A DNA stretch of 64,000 nucleotides from Aphanomyces cochlioides (lineage: Eukaryota; Oomycota; Saprolegniomycetes; Saprolegniales; Verrucalvaceae): contig JAHQRK010000033.1 in assembly GCA_019828595.1 (NCBI GenBank), forward strand, positions 310,001-374,000, given 5' to 3'. Every line of letters begins with the position of its first letter. Positions within the stretch are counted from its first letter, which is position 1. Below are positions 12,085 to 24,461 of the stretch, piece after piece. The notes below the pieces were generated by a model that had not been told where the DNA came from, searched no databases, and was given only the letters and a program-made list of their open reading frames with translations. The translations under genes and the position numbers were made by a program.

Positions 12085-12145
12085 TTTGAGCGCGGCGGCA
12101 CTTGATAACTTCTTGACTTGAGGGGTACGAGGCAAATTCGGAAGT

Positions 12146-14189
12146 GTGAACTGGCTTGGACAAGAAGCCGTTCACCAAGATGCGAGACTTGCGGCCCGAG
12201 TACAGTACGCGAACCATGTCAACAAAGGTTTCGGGAAAGCCATAGTGACGGAGGACGCGGAGCAAGTACGCGTGGTCCACGCGATCAAAAGCTTTCTCAA
12301 AGTCAAGCAGTGCCACCATCGAGGACGGACTGTGTAGTTTGATGTGGTGCAGCATGTCATCCAGTCGTGCAATATTGGTTTGGATATTGCTTCGACGGAT
12401 AAAGCCTTGCTGGTCCGGGTGGATGATGTGTCGAATGTGGCGCTGGAGTCAATAAGCCAGAATACTCGTCAGGATTTTCACATCCGTGTTGAGTAGGCTA
12501 ATGGGCCGATAGTTCTTGGCTTGTGACTTGGGGCCTTTCTTGTGCAGCAACACCAGCGTACTGACAAGTTGCATGGGAGTCAAGCGAGGGTGAGAATGGA
12601 GCTGGTGTGTGAATAGCAGCTCCAATACCAACGACCACTTGTGAGGTGCAAGTTTGAGGACTTCGAATGGCAGAGCGTTGGGACCTGGCGCTGAGTTCGA
12701 ACTGCTGTGTCGAATAGCATGATAGAACTCGTTGGCGCGCAAGGGAGCCGACAGCTCTTTCTGGGCTTGCTCTGGCAGTTGCTTGTGTCGAGTCAATGGG
12801 GTCAGAAATGACGACACTTCGTCTCCAGATCGCTGCACCTCGGGAGCTGCAAACAAGTCCTTGTAGTAGTCGACCAGGACGTCAGACATGCCTTGTTGAT
12901 TGGAGACAACATTTCCATTGACATCCACCAACTCTTTGAAGACTGTCTTCTTCAAGGGGGTAGGGACAGGGGACATGAAGTGGAACTTGGACGAGCGCTC
13001 TGCTTTATACAAGTGAAGTTGGAACGCCTGGTCTTGACGAAACTGCTTGTCTCGATCTTGCAGCTCGTGAATTTGCTTTTGAAGGTCTCGCACTCGATCC
13101 ACCAGCACTGAATCTTGACGCATGTTGGGGACTTGCAAAAGCGAAGCGATCTCGACAGCTAACTTCTTCAACGGCAGACGTTGTTTCTCCAATCGTTGAG
13201 AATGGAATTCTTTGAGTTGGGAGCGGATATCATTGACCAGCATGTCGTAGGCCTTGGAGATATTGTGGAATGTTGGAGACTTGTCCAAAAATCGATCCAG
13301 ACATCCATGAACAATCTCGGCCGCTCGTGGTAGACGAAGTAGCCAAGTTGGAGCTTTCCATGATCCAGAGCCATGGCGCAATGTTTGACGCTTTGTGATG
13401 ATACGACAAGCCACGTGGTCAGCCTGTGGAACGTGTGGCATGTGCGTCGCCTTCCAATGACGAAGACTCGCCAAGGTGGACGAACAAAAGATGTAGTCGA
13501 GTCGGTTGGTGAGTGTGGGACTTGTGAAGGTTCTTGCCACGGGGTTTTGACGGCGAAACAGATCCACCAGAGACAAACTGTGCATCCATTGTTCCAGTTG
13601 AAGGGTGCCGGCCATGGTGGAGGTACTGGGTCTCAACGAATCCAAATCTTTGTTGAGAGTGCAGTTGAAATCTCCTCCAACAATGTGGAGCGCATGTGGA
13701 GGAAAGTCGCGTGGCAATTCTTCGAAGTAACTTGCTCGTTGTTGGAAGGCTGCCGGCGCATAGATATTGTGGAGAACGACTGTCAGTGGACCCAGAGTAC
13801 ATCGCACTTGTAGATAACGACCACGAAGCACTGGGTTGTCATGAGGGACTTGAGTGGCGTTCTTCAAAGGAGAGTGAGGATGTATCAACGTAGCCAGACC
13901 TCCAGTGGCTGGCGACGTGGATACTTCAGGGTAAATAGGCTCTTCAAAGAACAAAGAGCCTTCGTGGTTTGTGATGCGTTGCCAATGGAACGCAACACGG
14001 TCGTGGAGACTTGGCGTGCGGAAACGGGTTTCTTGGATAAAGGAAACGTCGTGAACACTTGATAGTTTGTCGAGGATGTACCGATGACTGTTGGAGAAGC
14101 CATTGGTGTTGAGGGAGATGATTTGTGGGTCCCAGTCCACGAGTTCAGTTGGGACATCGGAGAAGTTCCAACTGATTGTTGTCACTCAT
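12146..14189 (-). pseudogene. LINE-A ORF2, endonuclease and partial RT (A4)
   Basis: Same domains as in A1: endonuclease, coiled linker, and RT up to SKPVH. It has the 10-bp insertion after the ATG at 14189 that puts the start out of frame. It also carries a CGA-to-TGA stop inside the RT (plus-strand TCA at 12449-12451, after ILAY), which A1, A6 and A9 lack. Beyond the stop the frame continues to the DFEKAFDR motif and the junction with A3. Confidence 0.86.
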
Positions 14190-14267
14190 CACGAGTACAG
14201 ATGAAAATGAGTAGAATGGAGGGGTCAGAGGGGAGGTTGAAATGGATTGAAGCAGGGGATAGAAGCC

Positions 14268-15350
14268 TTAGAGTTGATCGTCCTCCAAATCGAGGGGATC
14301 AATTTCGTCGGCGTTCATGGAGTGGTGAGCTTTGCTGCAGAGCTCGTCGATGTGGTAATTGTTGGTGATGCTTTTGAGTATCGAGATGGCCGACAAGACG
14401 GGAGCCGGCAAAGTGAACTTCTCGAGATTGTCGCTGAAGTTTTCGATCAAAGCAAACAGCGACCAGTCCGTCAAGCAGTTGGTGTCAGGCAATCTTGTTG
14501 CTTCTTGGTTCAATAGAACAGTCAGTGCCTCCGAGTTTGTGTAGAGGTCTGGGGCCCGATTTGAGAGGAATAAGTCAATCGTAGCAAGTGCAAAGAGGAT
14601 GCGCTTGATCTCTGGTATGTCCGTGGTCAATTCTTCCAAGATTTCTGACGGGTGAATCTTGTATTGAGCCATGAAGTTGACGTGATGTTTGTAGTTGTGA
14701 GGCTTGCCTTGAGCTTTTAACAAAGCCATCTTGCGCTCAATAGTCTTGGTTGCAACAAGTGTCTGAAACAAACTGAGGTCTTCATCTTGTGCGTACATAG
14801 CATGTGCAACGAGCTGAGGATCATCTTGCAAAATGCGTTGACATTCGGTGATACTGCCTTCGACTTTCTTATCTCGAATGATCTTCTTCGCCAATTCGAG
14901 GTGGGCTGCAGCAGACTTGTTAAGTCGTTGTTTCTTCGCTTTGCCTTTGGTCTTTTTCGGGCGTGGCGCACTTGAATCTTCCAATACAATTCGAGGCACT
15001 GCAAAGTCTTCAAACGAGAGTTCCACGTCGTCTTCTTCGAGGATATGAAAACGGTTGGATGTCGGCAGGGGATCCAAACGTGGGGACGAAGGCAAAGTAC
15101 GTTTTGGAGCTGGTCCAGACCGGTAGCCCGTTACCAATTGAAGGTCCAGCGAGTTCTTGGGCTGCTCACTTGGTGGAGCAAGAGCGGGCGATTCGTTGGT
15201 AGACATTTCCACATCTTCTTGTTGTTTGTCTTGTCCATTGTTGTTAGGGGGATCGCTGTCACCAGACATATCGACATCAGAGCCATGAGAAGGAGCTGTT
15301 GGCTGTGGTTGTTCATCTTGACGATCTCCAGATGCCTCATTGAGTCGGCG
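14268..15350 (-). CDS. LINE-A ORF1 protein, C-terminal part (A4)
   Basis: Open on the minus strand from the satellite junction to a TAA at 14268-14270. It contains the end of the acidic linker, the basic KKTKGKAKK patch and the helical C-terminal domain. It differs from A1 by a few substitutions (ILQDD for ILRDD, SAISILKS for SAISMLKS). The 5' two thirds of ORF1 have been replaced by satellite DNA, so the gene cannot be expressed as a complete protein. Confidence 0.75.
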   Translation of the reverse strand, partial: RRLNEASGDRQDEQPQPTAPSHGSDVDMSGDSDPPNNNGQDKQQEDVEMSTNESPALAPPSEQPKNSLDLQLVTGYRSGPAPKRTLPSSPRLDPLPTSNRFHILEEDDVELSFEDFAVPRIVLEDSSAPRPKKTKGKAKKQRLNKSAAAHLELAKKIIRDKKVEGSITECQRILQDDPQLVAHAMYAQDEDLSLFQTLVATKTIERKMALLKAQGKPHNYKHHVNFMAQYKIHPSEILEELTTDIPEIKRILFALATIDLFLSNRAPDLYTNSEALTVLLNQEATRLPDTNCLTDWSLFALIENFSDNLEKFTLPAPVLSAISILKSITNNYHIDELCSKAHHSMNADEIDPLDLEDDQL

Positions 15351-15356
15351 AGGCCG

Positions 15357-18300
15357 ATCTTCATGCCGACCAAAATGCTAATATTAATAATAGCTGAATC
15401 AAGATGCTTGGCTGCTTTCAAGAAATTACAGCAACTGGATTGGACAAAAAGATTTGGCTGACATGATGCCAAGTGACAACAGAGCAATGTCTTCTGCGCT
15501 GAAAGCGGTTTTACTAGCAAGAAAAGAATAAGTAGAAGATTTCCGGGGTGTATTAGATGACAAAAAGCAAATGGAGTGTAAAATTATGCGCCTATCACGG
15601 AGTCGACTACAAATTTGAAAAGATTAGTGGTTCTCACAGTCGCATCAGCCACTGAGACTGACATGTTTTCGATTTATGTTTAAGCTTGGTTTTGTCAGCA
15701 AAATCTTCATGCCGACCAAAATGCTAATATTAATAATAGCTGAATCAAGATGCTTGGCTGCTTTCAAGAAATTACAGCAACTGGATTGGACAAAAAGATT
15801 TGGCTGACATGATGCCAAGTGACAACAGAGCAATGTCTTCTGCGCTGAAAGCGGTTTTACTAGCAAGAAAAGAATAAGTAGAAGTTTTCCGGGGTGTATT
15901 AGATGACAAAAAGCAAATGGAGTGTAAAATTATGCGCCTATCACGGAGTCGACTACAAATTTGAAAAGATTAGTGGTTCTCACAGTCGCATCAGCCACTG
16001 AGACTGACATGTTTTCGATTTATGTTTAAGCTTGGTTTTGTCAGCAAAATCTTCATGCCGACCAAAATGCTAATATTAATAATAGCTGAATCAAGATGCT
16101 TGGCTGCTTTCAAGAAATTACAGCAACTGGATTGGACAAAAAGATTTGGCTGACATGATGCCAAGTGACAACAGAGCAATGTCTTCTGCGCTGAAAGCGG
16201 TTTTACTAGCAAGAAAAGAATAAGTAGAAGATTTCCGGGGTGTATTAGATGACAAAAAGCAAATGGAGTGTAAAATTATGCGCCTATCACGGAGTCGACT
16301 ACAAATTTGAAAAGATTAGTGGTTCTCACAGTCGCATCAGCCACTGAGACTGACATGTTTTCGATTTATGTTTAAGCTTGGTTTTGTCAGCAAAATCTTC
16401 ATGCCGACCAAAATGCTAATATTAATAATAGCTGAATCAAGATGCTTGGCTGCTTTCAAGAAATTACAGCAACTGGATTGGACAAAAAGATTTGGCTGAC
16501 ATGATGCCAAGTGACAACAGAGCAATGTCTTCTGCGCTGAAAGCGGTTTTACTAGCAAGAAAAGAATAAGTAGAAGTTTTCCGGGGTGTATTAGATGACA
16601 AAAAGCAAATGGAGTGTAAAATTATGCGCCTATCACGGAGTCGACTACAAATTTGAAAAGATTAGTGGTTCTCACAGTCGCATCAGCCACTGAGACTGAC
16701 ATGTTTTCGATTTATGTTTAAGCTTGGTTTTGTCAGCAAAATCTTCATGCCGACCAAAATGCTAATATTAATAATAGCTGAATCAAGATGCTTGGCTGCT
16801 TTCAAGAAATTACAGCAACTGGATTGGACAAAAAGATTTGGCTGACATGATGCCAAGTGACAACAGAGCAATGTCTTCTGCGCTGAAAGCGGTTTTACTA
16901 GCAAGAAAAGAATAAGTAGAAGATTTCCGGGGTGTATTAGATGACAAAAAGCAAATGGAGTGTAAAATTATGCGCCTATCACGGAGTCGACTACAAATTT
17001 GAAAAGATTAGTGGTTCTCACAGTCGCATCAGCCACTGAGACTGACATGTTTTCGATTTATGTTTAAGCTTGGTTTTGTCAGCAAAATCTTCATGCCGAC
17101 CAAAATGCTAATATTAATAATAGCTGAATCAAGATGCTTGGCTGCTTTCAAGAAATTACAGCAACTGGATTGGACAAAAAGATTTGGCTGACATGATGCC
17201 AAGTGACAACAGAGCAATGTCTTCTGCGCTGAAAGCGGTTTTACTAGCAAGAAAAGAATAAGTAGAAGATTTCCGGGGTGTATTAGATGACAAAAAGCAA
17301 ATGGAGTGTAAAATTATGCGCCTATCACGGAGTCGACTACAAATTTGAAAAGATTAGTGGTTCTCACAGTCGCATCAGCCACTGAGACTGACATGTTTTC
17401 GATTTATGTTTAAGCTTGGTTTTGTCAGCAAAATCTTCATGCCGACCAAAATGCTAATATTAATAATAGCTGAATCAAGATGCTTGGCTGCTTTCAAGAA
17501 ATTACAGCAACTGGATTGGACAAAAAGAGATTTGGCTGACATGATGCCAAGTGACAACAGAGCAATGTCTTCTGCGCTGAAAGCGGTTTTACTAGCAAGA
17601 AAAGAATAAGTAGAAGTTTTCCGGGGTGTATTAGATGACAAAAAGCAAATGGAGTGTAAAATTATGCGCCTATCACGGAGTCGACTACAAATTTGAAAAG
17701 ATTAGTGGTTCTCACAGTCGCATCAGCCACTGAGACTGACATGTTTTCGATTTATGTTTAAGCTTGGTTTTGTCAGCAAAATCTTCATGCCGACCAAAAT
17801 GCTAATATTAATAATAGCTGAATCAAGATGCTTGGCTGCTTTCAAGAAATTACAGCAACTGGATTGGACAAAAAGATTTGGCTGACATGATGCCAAGTGA
17901 CAACAGAGCAATGTCTTCTGCGCTGAAAGCGGTTTTACTAGCAAGAAAAGAATAAGTAGAAGATTTCCGGGGTGTATTAGATGACAAAAAGCAAATGGAG
18001 TGTAAAATTATGCGCCTATCACGGAGTCGACTACAAATTTGAAAAGATTAGTGGTTCTCACAGTCGCATCAGCCACTGAGACTGACATGTTTTCGATTTA
18101 TGTTTAAGCTTGGTTTTGTCAGCAAAATCTTCATGCCGACCAAAATGCTAATATTAATAATAGCTGAATCAAGATGCTTGGCTGCTTTCAAGAAATTACA
18201 GCAACTGGATTGGACAAAAAGATTTGGCTGACATGATGCCAAGTGACAACAGAGCAATGTCTTCTGCGCTGAAAGCGGTTTTACTAGCAAGAAAAGAATA

Positions 18301-21134
18301 AGTAGAAGTTTTCCGGGGTGTATTAGATGACAAAAAGCAAATGGAGTGTAAAATTATGCGCCTATCACGGAGTCGACTACAAATTTGAAAAGATTAGTGG
18401 TTCTCACAGTCGCATCAGCCACTGAGACTGACATGTTTTCGATTTATGTTTAAGCTTGGTTTTGTCAGCAAAATCTTCATGCCGACCAAAATGCTAATAT
18501 TAATAATAGCTGAATCAAGATGCTTGGCTGCTTTCAAGAAATTACAGCAACTGGATTGGACAAAAAGATTTGGCTGACATGATGCCAAGTGACAACAGAG
18601 CAATGTCTTCTGCGCTGAAAGCGGTTTTACTAGCAAGAAAAGAATAAGTAGAAGATTTCCGGGGTGTATTAGATGACAAAAAGCAAATGGAGTGTAAAAT
18701 TATGCGCCTATCACGGAGTCGACTACAAATTTGAAAAGATTAGTGGTTCTCACAGTCGCATCAGCCACTGAGACTGACATGTTTTCGATTTATGTTTAAG
18801 CTTGGTTTTGTCAGCAAAATCTTCATGCCGACCAAAATGCTAATATTAATAATAGCTGAATCAAGATGCTTGGCTGCTTTCAAGAAATTACAGCAACTGG
18901 ATTGGACAAAAAGATTTGGCTGACATGATGCCAAGTGACAACAGAGCAATGTCTTCTGCGCTGAAAGCGGTTTTACTAGCAAGAAAAGAATAAGTAGAAG
19001 TTTTCCGGGGTGTATTATGATGACAAAAAGCAAATGGAGTGTAAAATTATGCGCCTATCACGGAGTCGACTACAAATTTGAAAAGATTAGTGGTTCTCAC
19101 AGTCGCATCAGCCACTGAGACTGACATGTTTTCGATTTATGTTTAAGCTTGGTTTTGTCAGCAAAATCTTCATGCCGACCAAAATGCTAATATTAATAAT
19201 AGCTGAATCAAGATGCTTGGCTGCTTTCAAGAAATTGCAGCAACTGGATTGGACAAAAAGATTTGGCTGACATGATGCCAAGTGACAACAGAGCAATGTC
19301 TTCTGCGCTGAAAGCGGTTTTACTAGCAAGAAAAGAATAAGTAGAAGATTTCCGGGGTGTATTAGATGACAAAAAGCAAATGGAGTGTAAAATTATGCGC
19401 CTATCACGGAGTCGACTACAAATTTGAAAAGATTAGTGGTTCTCACAGTCGCATCAGCCACTGAGACTGACATGTTTTCGATTTATGTTTAAGCTTGGTT
19501 TTGTCAGCAAAATCTTCATGCCGACCAAAATGCTAATATTAATAATAGCTGAATCAAGATGCTTGGCTGCTTTCAAGAAATTACAGCAACTGGATTGGAC
19601 AAAAAGATTTGGCTGACATGATGCCAAGTGACAACAGAGCAATGTCTTCTGCGCTGAAAGCGGTTTTACTAGCAAGAAAAGAATAAGTAGAAGATTTCCG
19701 GGGTGTATTAGATGACAAAAAGCAAATGGAGTGTAAAATTATGCGCCTATCACGGAGTCGACTACAAATTTGAAAAGATTAGTGGTTCTCACAGTCGCAT
19801 CAGCCACTGAGACTGACATGTTTTCGATTTATGTTTAAGCTTGGTTTTGTCAGCAAAATCTTCATGCCGACCAAAATGCTAATATTAATAATAGCTGAAT
19901 CAAGATGCTTGGCTGCTTTCAAGAAATTACAGCAACTGGATTGGACAAAAAGATTTGGCTGACATGATGCCAAGTGACAACAGAGCAATGTCTTCTGCGC
20001 TGAAAGCGGTTTTACTAGCAAGAAAAGAATAAGTAGAAGTTTTCCGGGGTGTATTAGATGACAAAAAGCAAATGGAGTGTAAAATTATGCGCCTATCACG
20101 GAGTCGACTACAAATTTGAAAAGATTAGTGGTTCTCACAGTCGCATCAGCCACTGAGACTGACATGTTTTCGATTTATGTTTAAGCTTGGTTTTGTCAGC
20201 AAAATCTTCATGCCGACCAAAATGCTAATATTAATAATAGCTGAATCAAGATGCTTGGCTGCTTTCAAGAAATTGCAGCAACTGGATTGGACAAAAAGAT
20301 TTGGCTGACATGATGCCAAGTGACAACAGAGCAATGTCTTCTGCGCTGAAAGCGGTTTTACTAGCAAGAAAAGAATAAGTAGAAGTAAAAAAAAAAAAAG
20401 TTTTCCGGGGTGTATTAGATGACAAAAAGCAAATGGAGTGTAAAATTATGCGCCTATCACGGAGTCGACTACAAATTTGAAAAGATTAGTGGTTCTCACA
20501 GTCGCATCAGCCACTGAGACTGACATGTTTTCGATTTATGTTTAAGCTTGGTTTTGTCAGCAAAATCTTCATGCCGACCAAAATGCTAATATTAATAATA
20601 GCTGAATCAAGATGCTTGGCTGCTTTCAAGAAATTACAGCAACTGGATTGGACAAAAAGATTTGGCTGACATGATGCCAAGTGACAACAGAGCAATGTCT
20701 TCTGCGCTGAAAGCGGTTTTACTAGCAAGAAAAGAATAAGTAGAAGTTTTCCGGGGTGTATTAGATGACAAAAAGCAAATGGAGTGTAAAATTATGCGCC
20801 TATCACGGAGTCGACTACAAATTTGAAAAGATTAGTGGTTCTCACAGTCGCATCAGCCACTGAGACTGACATGTTTTCGGTTTATGTTTAAGCTTGGTTT
20901 TGTCAGCAAAATCTTCATGCCGACCAAAATGCTAATATTAATAATAGCTGAATCAAGATGCTTGGCTGCTTTCAAGAAATTACAGCAACTGGATTGGACA
21001 AAAAGATTTGGCTGACATGATGCCAAGTGACAACAGAGCAATGTCTTCTGCGCTGAAAGCGGTTTTACTAGCAAGAAAAGAATAAGTAGAAGTTTTCCGG
21101 GGTGTATTAGATGACAAAAAGCAAATGGAGTGTA
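15357..21134 (-). repeat. 346-bp satellite, left array (about 17 units)
   Basis: Tandem repeat with a period of 346 bp, units more than 99% alike by eye. Irregular units: two extra bases at about 17528, three base differences at about 19016, and a 15-bp insertion containing 13 A residues at 20386-20400. Orientation is opposite to the right array. One position alternates between AGAAGATTTCC and AGAAGTTTTCC along the array. The array starts at ATCTTCATG and ends at GGAGTGTA, both within a unit as drawn here. Each unit holds a short hairpin (see the right array). The unit has no plausible coding frame. Confidence 0.97.
20386..20400. repeat. 15-bp poly-A-containing insertion in one satellite unit
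   Basis: One unit of the left array has T-(A)13-G inserted between AGAAG and TTTTCC, raising the local period to 361. It is the only such interruption in either array. It may be replication slippage or a trace of an RT-mediated event; the sequence does not decide. Confidence 0.8.
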
Positions 21135-21819
21135 TAATATAGGAAATGGAAAATACAAACTTCAGCTACACAATCCATTTCGCTATTGTCGAAGCTGATA
21201 TTTGCTGATCCATGAGGAGTCCTCACAGTCATCGTAAAAGCAAGTTTTTCACTGGCCAAAGAAACTTGTCAGCCACAGCCGCTGAAGCGACTGTGAGAAC
21301 CGCTAGGGGAAATCAAAGCTGTCGCTTTCAAATCTTCGGCTTGCTTTTATTCCTGAAATAAAATAGCAAAAAATCCGCTTGATTTGAGCTGAGAAATTAA
21401 AGAGTCTCCGGAGGTGCTTTTAAAAATAAAAGTTGCTTTATTGGTTATATATGAACTTTATAATGGCATAGTCAAAATGGGTATTATGATTGATTCTTGA
21501 AGATGCCTCTTCCAAGACAATGCTGTGGTAGATCAACGGATGCCGAAAAGCAAGATGTATCACAGCAACCTTGATAGCTATAAGGATAGAGTCTTATCTG
21601 ACATCCTCCGCATCGTCCTATGCAGTTTAAACAACTTTCATTTTCACTGACAATTTTGCTTCAGCTTTGATTTCCCCTGCTCAAGTTCACTTTTTTTCTT
21701 GGGGTGTTTTCTTCCAATATTGTTTCTTTTAATTTGGATAAATTATTATAAAACGACGGAATTTGAGAGCTTTAATTACCCCTATTAAAAGCTCACCGGC
21801 CGTGTTAAACATAAAACTG
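21135..21819. other. Intergenic segment between satellite and tRNA-Val
   Basis: AT-rich low-copy DNA without a convincing ORF. It holds a diverged satellite relic at 21268-21306 in the opposite orientation to the neighbouring array, sharing GCGACTGTGAGAACC with the unit. It also holds a matching CTCACAGTC at about 21229-21237, so the two form a loose inverted repeat. An AAAA run at 21813-21816 reads as TTTT just past the tRNA 3' end and can serve as its Pol III terminator. Otherwise nothing is recognised. Confidence 0.6.
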
Positions 21820-21892
21820 TATCAACTGCCGGGATTGAACCGGCGACCTTCTCGGTGTAAACGAGATGTGATAACCACTACACCAAGCTGAC
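21820..21892 (-). tRNA. tRNA-Val (anticodon UAC)
   Basis: A 73-nt minus-strand gene that folds completely. The acceptor stem GTCAGCT/AGTTGAT has two G-U pairs. The D arm contains GTGTAGTGGTTATCAC. The anticodon stem TCTCG/CGAGA has loop TTTACAC, giving anticodon TAC. The T arm is GCCGG-TTCAATC-CCGGC and the discriminator is A. Internal Pol III boxes are present: A box TGGTGTAGTGG and B box GGTTCAATCCC. There is no intron and CCA is not encoded, as in eukaryotic nuclear genes. A TTTT run about 4 nt downstream is the likely terminator. Two bases upstream of its first nucleotide lies the 5' end of LINE-B, so all original upstream sequence has been displaced. Confidence 0.95.
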
Positions 21893-21894
21893 AC
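21879..21894. repeat. Target-site duplication of LINE-B, 5' copy
   Basis: TACACCAAGCTGACAC, repeated at 28669-28684. On the minus strand it is two upstream bases plus tRNA-Val nucleotides 1-14, including the start of the A box. Confidence 0.9.
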
Positions 21895-21958
21895 TTCCAA
21901 TTTTGCAACTTAACGCACAGATCAAGTATCCACCTAACCAACCTCGCCTTCAACAATC

Positions 21959-24431
21959 ATGGCCGATCAAGCTCGCAACACCCTCTCGCTCGCCGACTTC
22001 ATACCCGAGGCTGGTAGCCAATCGTCTGGGCAACCCAACGAACCAACTCGCCAAGCCAACAACGCCGAAATGGCCCCGCAAGGAGCCAAGGAGACGCACC
22101 AAGTGCCGCCGCCGACCGGCAAGGATGTGCACGGAAGCGAATCCAAATCTGATGAACCTGGTCCAGCTGAGAAGCACGCCAGTCCTGGCAAGCCTTCCTC
22201 TGCAACCACGGCCCATGGCACCCAACAAAAACAAAAAAAATATGCATACCAAACCCAATATCAACAACCAAAATCAAAAAAAGAACCCACCCAATATTCA
22301 ACTTCAAGTTGAAGATAAAAATGGAACCGACCAACAATCCCAAGATCCACCCCAAGGTGAACAGGCGCAAGCCAACGCAACTCCCAACAATCCATGGATG
22401 TCTGGACAATCGTTGGCAGACCGTCTCAGCAACAAGAAAACACGTACCATGCGCCTATGGCTGCCCAATGCAGCCGACACCCAGCGACTCATTGCCATGT
22501 CCTTGGAATCGATGGTCGACACAGAGAAACGCATTGAACACTTTGAATTCATCAAAAGGGTCAATAAGGATCTTGGATGGAACATGGACTATGACACACC
22601 ACTGATCATCCCACTACCACATGACCTGAAAGCAACCCGTATTGCCGTCGCGGAGTGTATCAACACCGAGCAAACGGACTCAGTGGTGTTAGAAATGATT
22701 CGCCAAAAGCGTATCAGCAAAGTCCACTTCCAACAGCACCGCCATCAAGTAGTGCTCTGGCTGCAAGACAAATACACTCGCAGCCAACTCTGTGACAGAC
22801 CATTCAACATCATGGGAGTGGAGTGTTTCCCCCGATCTAAAATACCACTTGCTGATCACCACTACATGGACATCATTGGCCTTGGCCACTCCTTCGACTA
22901 CATGGAGCTTTTCACAAAGCTGCTCACGAAACAGTTTCGACCAGTCCATATTACACCCAAAGAAATGGACAAAGACAGCAACATGAGCAGTGGACACAAT
23001 CGTGTCTACTTTGCTGAAGAAACCATCTCGTCGGGACTAGTCAAGAACCACCAACCCATCCAACAAATCATCTTTAATCGCGCCAAATATCCCGTGCGAT
23101 GCAAACATGACAATCACCCACGTATCGGCACGTTTCGCGACGCATCGGTATACTGTCTTGATCTGAACGAAGACGATGAAAAGGCACGACATCAGTCGCC
23201 ACCGTCGGAACAAGCATCGGCTAAAGACTCTGAACAACACCGGAGCCCCAACCTGAGCCACAGTCAGGATCTCAATCCCCCAAAACCACAGAGGAAGACG
23301 CAACGTCGTCCAACTCATCTCAGTCGGTCAACAAATCCACACCACGAGAGAAACTTACTGACGATATCTCGAATGCGGGCTCTGAATACACCTTGATCGG
23401 ACGCAAACGACGGACTAATCGTGATCTCACGATCGCAGCGGAAGAGACTAACCCGCTTCAAGATTGGCACTCGCCCAATCTCTTTGAAATGTTGGAATCT
23501 ATGCATTGACATTGAACCGAACGACTCCAATAGCGATTACATCATTCAGAGATGTCCAATGACCACGATCAAATACAAAAAGATCCACTTTGAACGCGTA
23601 GACGCGAAAATCACGAAACGATTAAAGAAAAAGTCTCAACAAGGCAAACCACCCCGAGTAGGTGTGGCTGTGGACGACTGGAACATCAGCGACATCGCCC
23701 AAACTATGGTCAAAACAACGGAACACATGAACCCTACAGGAAACCTGGCAGCGGCGCATAAAGCCAAAGCGAGCTATCTGAAACTGGCAGCCAAATTCAC
23801 CACCCTGGTAGACTGGGAGAAATGCCTCGAACTCATCCGCCAAGAACCTTTGGGAAGTTACCTGGCGCTTGATCATATTCGACGCGTCGATCCAAGCGAA
23901 TACAAAAATATTCTCGAACGACATCTTCATCAACTTCTCCAAAGCGCCACCTTCCATACTGACACTATGTCAGGTACACAAGCATTCCAAACCATATTTA
24001 AGGACAAACCAACGACCCGCGATGGAATCATGACAGCCTTCAACACACTGCTCCAACAAATACAACCCACTGAACTTCAAATGGAGCTCATGTGGGCCCA
24101 ATGGGATCTCATCTTGCAATGCCTAGTGCCACAATTATATAATTGCGATGCATGGGTCCTTTACTACACCAAACACACAGTCAATTGGCTTCCCACCCAA
24201 CACATGCGCTTGCTCTCCAATGATAGTCTGCATCGCTTGTTGCTGTCTCCACTTGGAGACAAACTGCTGGGATGGCTCCAATCCCAGAAGTGGGAAGACG
24301 ACAGCGTTGAGACTCTGGTCAACTTCAAATCCCAATCACCAAGGACGTTCGCGATGTCACTGCAAATAATCAGTGAAGCAGACAAGTTACTGCTGCGATA
24401 TCAACATTTGCAATACCCACTCCTGTCGTAA
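21959..24431 (+). pseudogene. LINE-B ORF1 (RNA-binding ORF1p-type), several frameshifts
   Basis: The start ATG at 21959 (CAATCATGG) gives a polar Gln/Pro/Lys-rich N-terminus. The frame changes in the 22215-22310 region, where a domain with MRLWLPNAADTQRL and HRHQVVLWLQDKY follows, changes again at about 23280, and once more near 23507 after a TGA, then runs to a TAA at 24429-24431. At least three indels are therefore needed to read it. The C-terminal part (WEKCLELIRQEPLGSYLALDHIRR ... NCDAWVLYYTKHTVNWLP) matches the older fragment at 28690-29357. Function as an RNA chaperone is inferred from position only; no named domain is recognised. Confidence 0.8.
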
Positions 24432-24461
24432 GACAAACAACAAACACACTGACCAAACATC

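Larger units (their letters stand above)
7802..12145 (-). mobile_element. LINE-A copy A3, internally deleted
   Basis: A minus-strand element with both family termini: 3' end at 7802 (TTAAATGAG, read on the plus strand) and exact 5' end at 12145. Between them about 3 kb is missing: ORF1 stops at 9602 and is joined directly to the C-terminal third of ORF2, so the ORF1 C-terminus, the endonuclease and most of the RT are gone. Its 5' flank is A4 (ORF2) and the junction is the mirror image of the A1/A2 junction at 3325/3326. No target duplication is visible between its two flanks. Confidence 0.87.
12146..15350 (-). mobile_element. LINE-A copy A4, internal fragment
   Basis: Minus-strand mirror of A1. 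It starts in the RT at SKPVH, next to the 5' end of A3, and runs back through ORF2 and ORF1 to about 15350, where it meets the satellite after a few unmatched bases. Positions correspond to A1 by x to 15471-x with no net indel between 1203 and 3325 (stop codon 1203 against 14268). Both termini of the element are missing. Confidence 0.88.

Noticed and set aside
17406..17609. 67-codon ORF in the one left-array unit with two extra bases
   Set aside because: It exists only because of the 2-bp indel in that unit and has no homologue known to me.
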